Of a DNA stretch of 64,000 bases, positions 61,101 to 64,000 are shown one piece after another. Each line of letters opens with the position of its first letter. Positions within the stretch are counted from its first letter, which is position 1. Below the pieces are notes generated by a model. It had not been told where the DNA came from. It ran no database searches and was given only the letters and a program-made list of their open reading frames with translations. The position numbers and the translations under genes are program-made. The stretch lies in NCBI GenBank assembly GCA_963931925.1, contig OZ007567.1, forward strand, positions 89,818,998 through 89,882,997, in the 5' to 3' direction. This DNA comes from Onchidella celtica. Taxonomy: Eukaryota; Mollusca; Gastropoda; Systellommatophora; Onchidiidae.

Positions 61101-64000
61101 GTCAACAATGGAAAACTGAAATGTCAGTCAAATTTATCAGCGCCAATGCCCCCCCCCCCCCGTAATATATTTATTTGCTTGTTTGTTTACTATTTATTTG
61201 TTTGTTTGTTTCGCTAAATTTCATGCAGGTGTATAATAGCAGTCCGTTGGCAGCACATTTTTCTGCACTTCTTCATTTTTCTCTGGAGATAAGAGAACCT
61301 AACAAAATCTATGGGGGCGACAGCGTTTCGCATAACATAAGAGGAAAAACCCATACATAATAACTGGAGTGGGTGGACGCATTTTATTTCACATTTGTGA
61401 AGTTATTCTTTTGTCAGGAGAATAAAACCCAAGGATGTGTTGTAGAGATTTTAACCGCTTGCTTGAAAAACAATCTATTTCTTCCTACTTAATATATAGT
61501 CTACTCAGAAATCCTAGATAGTTGCCTCCTGCAATCAGCCCAGTGAATACAGAGGCTGTGACTTGTTTGCCGGCGTATCAGATTAAATTTTCTGAAATAC
61601 CAGCGTGTGGTTACATAAACCTTTCGATGTGGTTGTTGAAATGTTAAGAATTCTAATTTAATTCCCGATGTCAAAGAAAACAACCTGGACAGAAGATAAA
61701 AGTACAACAGTAACTCTTTTTTCAAAGAATGAAAGAAACAATTTTGTCCTTAAAGCCAATTATAAATTTCAGTTAAAAATTTTGTAGAAAGTCACATTTA
61801 AGTTCGTATAGAAAATTAGTTTATGACAAATACGGTCTAGGATGTGTATAACAATCAAGGGTAGAATTCAAAGCTATCGCAGTTCAAGTAATGACTACTT
61901 TTAAAACTGAAATATATGTGACACAACAGCCGGGAACACTTTTAATGTCAAAATGATAACCGTAGCTTTGATAACGGTGGACATAATGCATGTAATATTC
62001 AAGAATTAGTTTTTGTCGTAAATGAAAGAGTGCAAAATATAGCAACAAAAATGGTCATAGGGCATACAATATTACGACAGTTCGGGGTTAAAATTCGGGT
62101 GTGTCAAGTATCGTAGACATTTTTACAACGGGAGGTTTTTCACCATGTTGGAATCGAAAGGGAAATAAGTGTAGATATGGGCAGTGATAGTCGACAGCTT
62201 AACTGCCAGTACGATAGCTTGGTTTCAAAATGTAGCGCTAAATTTTATCCTAAACAATTCTACATGTGGAAAGTTCAATATAAGGATTTGAAAGGTAATT
62301 GTTTTAGTACCACCATATCAAATACCTTATTCCATGCTATATTCTTTTTTTAAAAAGATGAAGCCGTTATTTGTTTCCTCTGAAAATTTTCTGTATTTTG
62401 TTTTAGTAACGACAGTTTTTACCTTACCCTCGAGACGGAGAATGCTTGTATCACTGCAAACACAGGTACTGGCGTCAAATGTCCGCAACTGCTGTTTGTT
62501 CCTCCGTTGTAAGACAAAACTATGATCTCTGACATCTTCCACTTCTTGCATTTGGTTTTAAAGTGGCTTCTCGTGCACCTCACACTAAAGATGGACTTTG
62601 CAATTTCACTGTTTATCCCAGAGACTTTTAATACTGGGACTATTACCGGAACTCGGCACGATTATTTCTCCAGTCGCAATTACTTCTCTTCTAAGATAAT
62701 TTAATCAGTTAGCTCAAAGGGAAACCTGACTCTATGTGTAGTAAGATATCGGCATTACGCAATGATAAATGTCTAACTAGAAGTGAAATTCCCAGACAGA
62801 TTATTGTAAATTTGAAATCCGTTCCATATTACCTTGTCTTTTCTGTGGTTTTTCTTACAAGCTGACAGAAAGTGAATCGGGGAAAGACTAATTTTATTGT
62901 TACAGACACATTAACGGAGACAGAATAGTTTAGAAGATCCTTCTGATTATGAAAAGAAACTTCTCCTCTCCCAAACATTTCAGGATGAATAGGTTTGCAT
63001 CGAATACATTTCTGGCTTACATAACTGAATTGTTTCACCTATAGTTTACAGAAGTATCAGCCACTGTAAAAAAATCCTCCGCAATTTAATTACTATTTCT
63101 CGAGAGAAGCTTTAATAGAGCAAAACATAACAACAAGGGCTTTCAAGTGTACGTGACAACTGAAGTAATCCATCATTATTCTGTTGGCTCACACATCTGT
63201 TTGCACTCGATAAGGCCATGATTTCAATGAAAACTATTAATACCATTTTTCTAATGGCCGTAATCTGATTAAAACGGCCAGGTATTTGCTGAGTTTCGAG
63301 TAACTTCACTAAAAGGGCGCATTAGTATCTTGTTCCCTTTTCTTTTTGCAAGCCCCAGTTAATTTGATAACTGCTCAACGGCCCTGATGTAGAAGACTTA
63401 ACCAAGTTAAAGCAGCTTTAATGAAGACAAATGGAAAGGAAATAGAATCCGACGGTACTCTCTCGTCACTCACAGGCATATTTAGTGCATTAGTGCCACA
63501 GCAGTGCAGGATCGAAGGAAAGCGTTCAGAGAGTGAGTACATTTCTCTTTCCGTTCCGTTTATGTTACTCTTTATGGGTCTTCACTGGGAAAGCCAACAG
63601 CATGTCTCTGAGAAAAAGAAGAATGTTTGGTTGGGTGTTAAGAGGTGTCATTATTTTAACATCAGTTGTAGGTTATAGATTGACATAGATTCAAAAATAG
63701 GGGCTATAGAGTAATTATTCCATTGCATGTTGTTTTATCATTTCTGCGTATTGCATAATAATGAATTGTAGAGGGAAATCCTTTCCTTGCAGACTTTGAG
63801 TTTGAATTTGGAGAAAGGACGTGGGCACGATAACGGTCTCATTGTGCTAGGCTGAAGCAATGGCGATAGACACAATATAACAAAATGACAGTACAGGAGG
63901 ACAAAGACCTTTCCGTTCAGACTGTAACCTCTAAGCTATACTAGGAACTATTGGCTTTTCAAATTTTACGGGCTATGGACCTGCAACAAATCTACATAAA
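55160..64000. other. non-genic as far as recognised
   Basis: Nearly 9 kb without a supported exon. It holds TG repeats at 56432-56449 (with a G tract) and 58547-58586, a C tract at 61149-61160, and many short open frames. Three weak candidates are discussed in findings (55815-56078 minus, 57691-57763 plus, 63421-63534 plus). Receptor TM1-TM4 exons might lie here or beyond, but I could not find them. Confidence 0.4.

Noticed and set aside
54768..63840. Shared 15-mer GGCACGATAACGGTC near 54770 and 63825
   Set aside because: A few exact 15-mers are expected by chance in 64 kb, and flanks do not align.

Overview
The window looks like animal nuclear DNA, most likely from a marine invertebrate and probably a mollusc. 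It is AT-rich and full of microsatellites. Coding sequence is broken into short exons with GT/AG borders separated by kilobases of non-coding DNA. It carries remnants of LINE, SINE, LTR and DNA transposons and no prokaryotic-style operons. The mollusc assignment is an inference from repeat style and receptor type, not a proof.

The best-supported host gene is on the minus strand: part of a class A neuropeptide GPCR of the GnRH/corazonin/AKH receptor type. One exon (31641-31845) encodes extracellular loop 2, TM5 and the start of intracellular loop 3. Another (11156-11424) encodes the end of loop 3, TM6 and TM7. The introns are very large. Between them lies a 108-nt phase-1/phase-1 open segment with good splice borders (25726-25833), which would insert 36 residues into loop 3 without changing frame. 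TM1-TM4 were not found and are probably beyond position 64000. Weaker gene evidence: a cysteine-rich, possibly PAN-like terminal exon (44132-44386, minus), and several short open segments of unknown nature.

Most of the rest is transposon-derived. Plus strand: a 5'-truncated LINE with an uninterrupted 662-codon reverse transcriptase reading frame and a C-terminal zinc knuckle (20503-22533), and a 1198-bp solo LTR with a perfect 5-bp target duplication (51822-53019). Minus strand: a CR1/jockey-like LINE tail with one in-frame stop (about 36660-37795). A second copy of that tail's 3' end lies on the plus strand (34687-34893). Also present: a tRNA-derived SINE (45816-46104), two related hAT-type termini (10713 and 27267), a 427-bp inverted-repeat element holding a decayed THAP finger (28865-29291), and six copies of a palindromic MITE-like family built around a TTTCCATGTGTACGGAAACG motif.

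Simple and tandem repeats are abundant: long GA/TC tracts, (ATTAC)n/(ATATT)n, a 39-bp minisatellite, and several 2-6 copy direct repeats. I saw no new multi-gene system. The most interesting items are the frame-preserving receptor exon, the palindromic repeat family, the THAP-bearing inverted-repeat element, and evidence that at least one GA microsatellite sits within a LINE 3' UTR.
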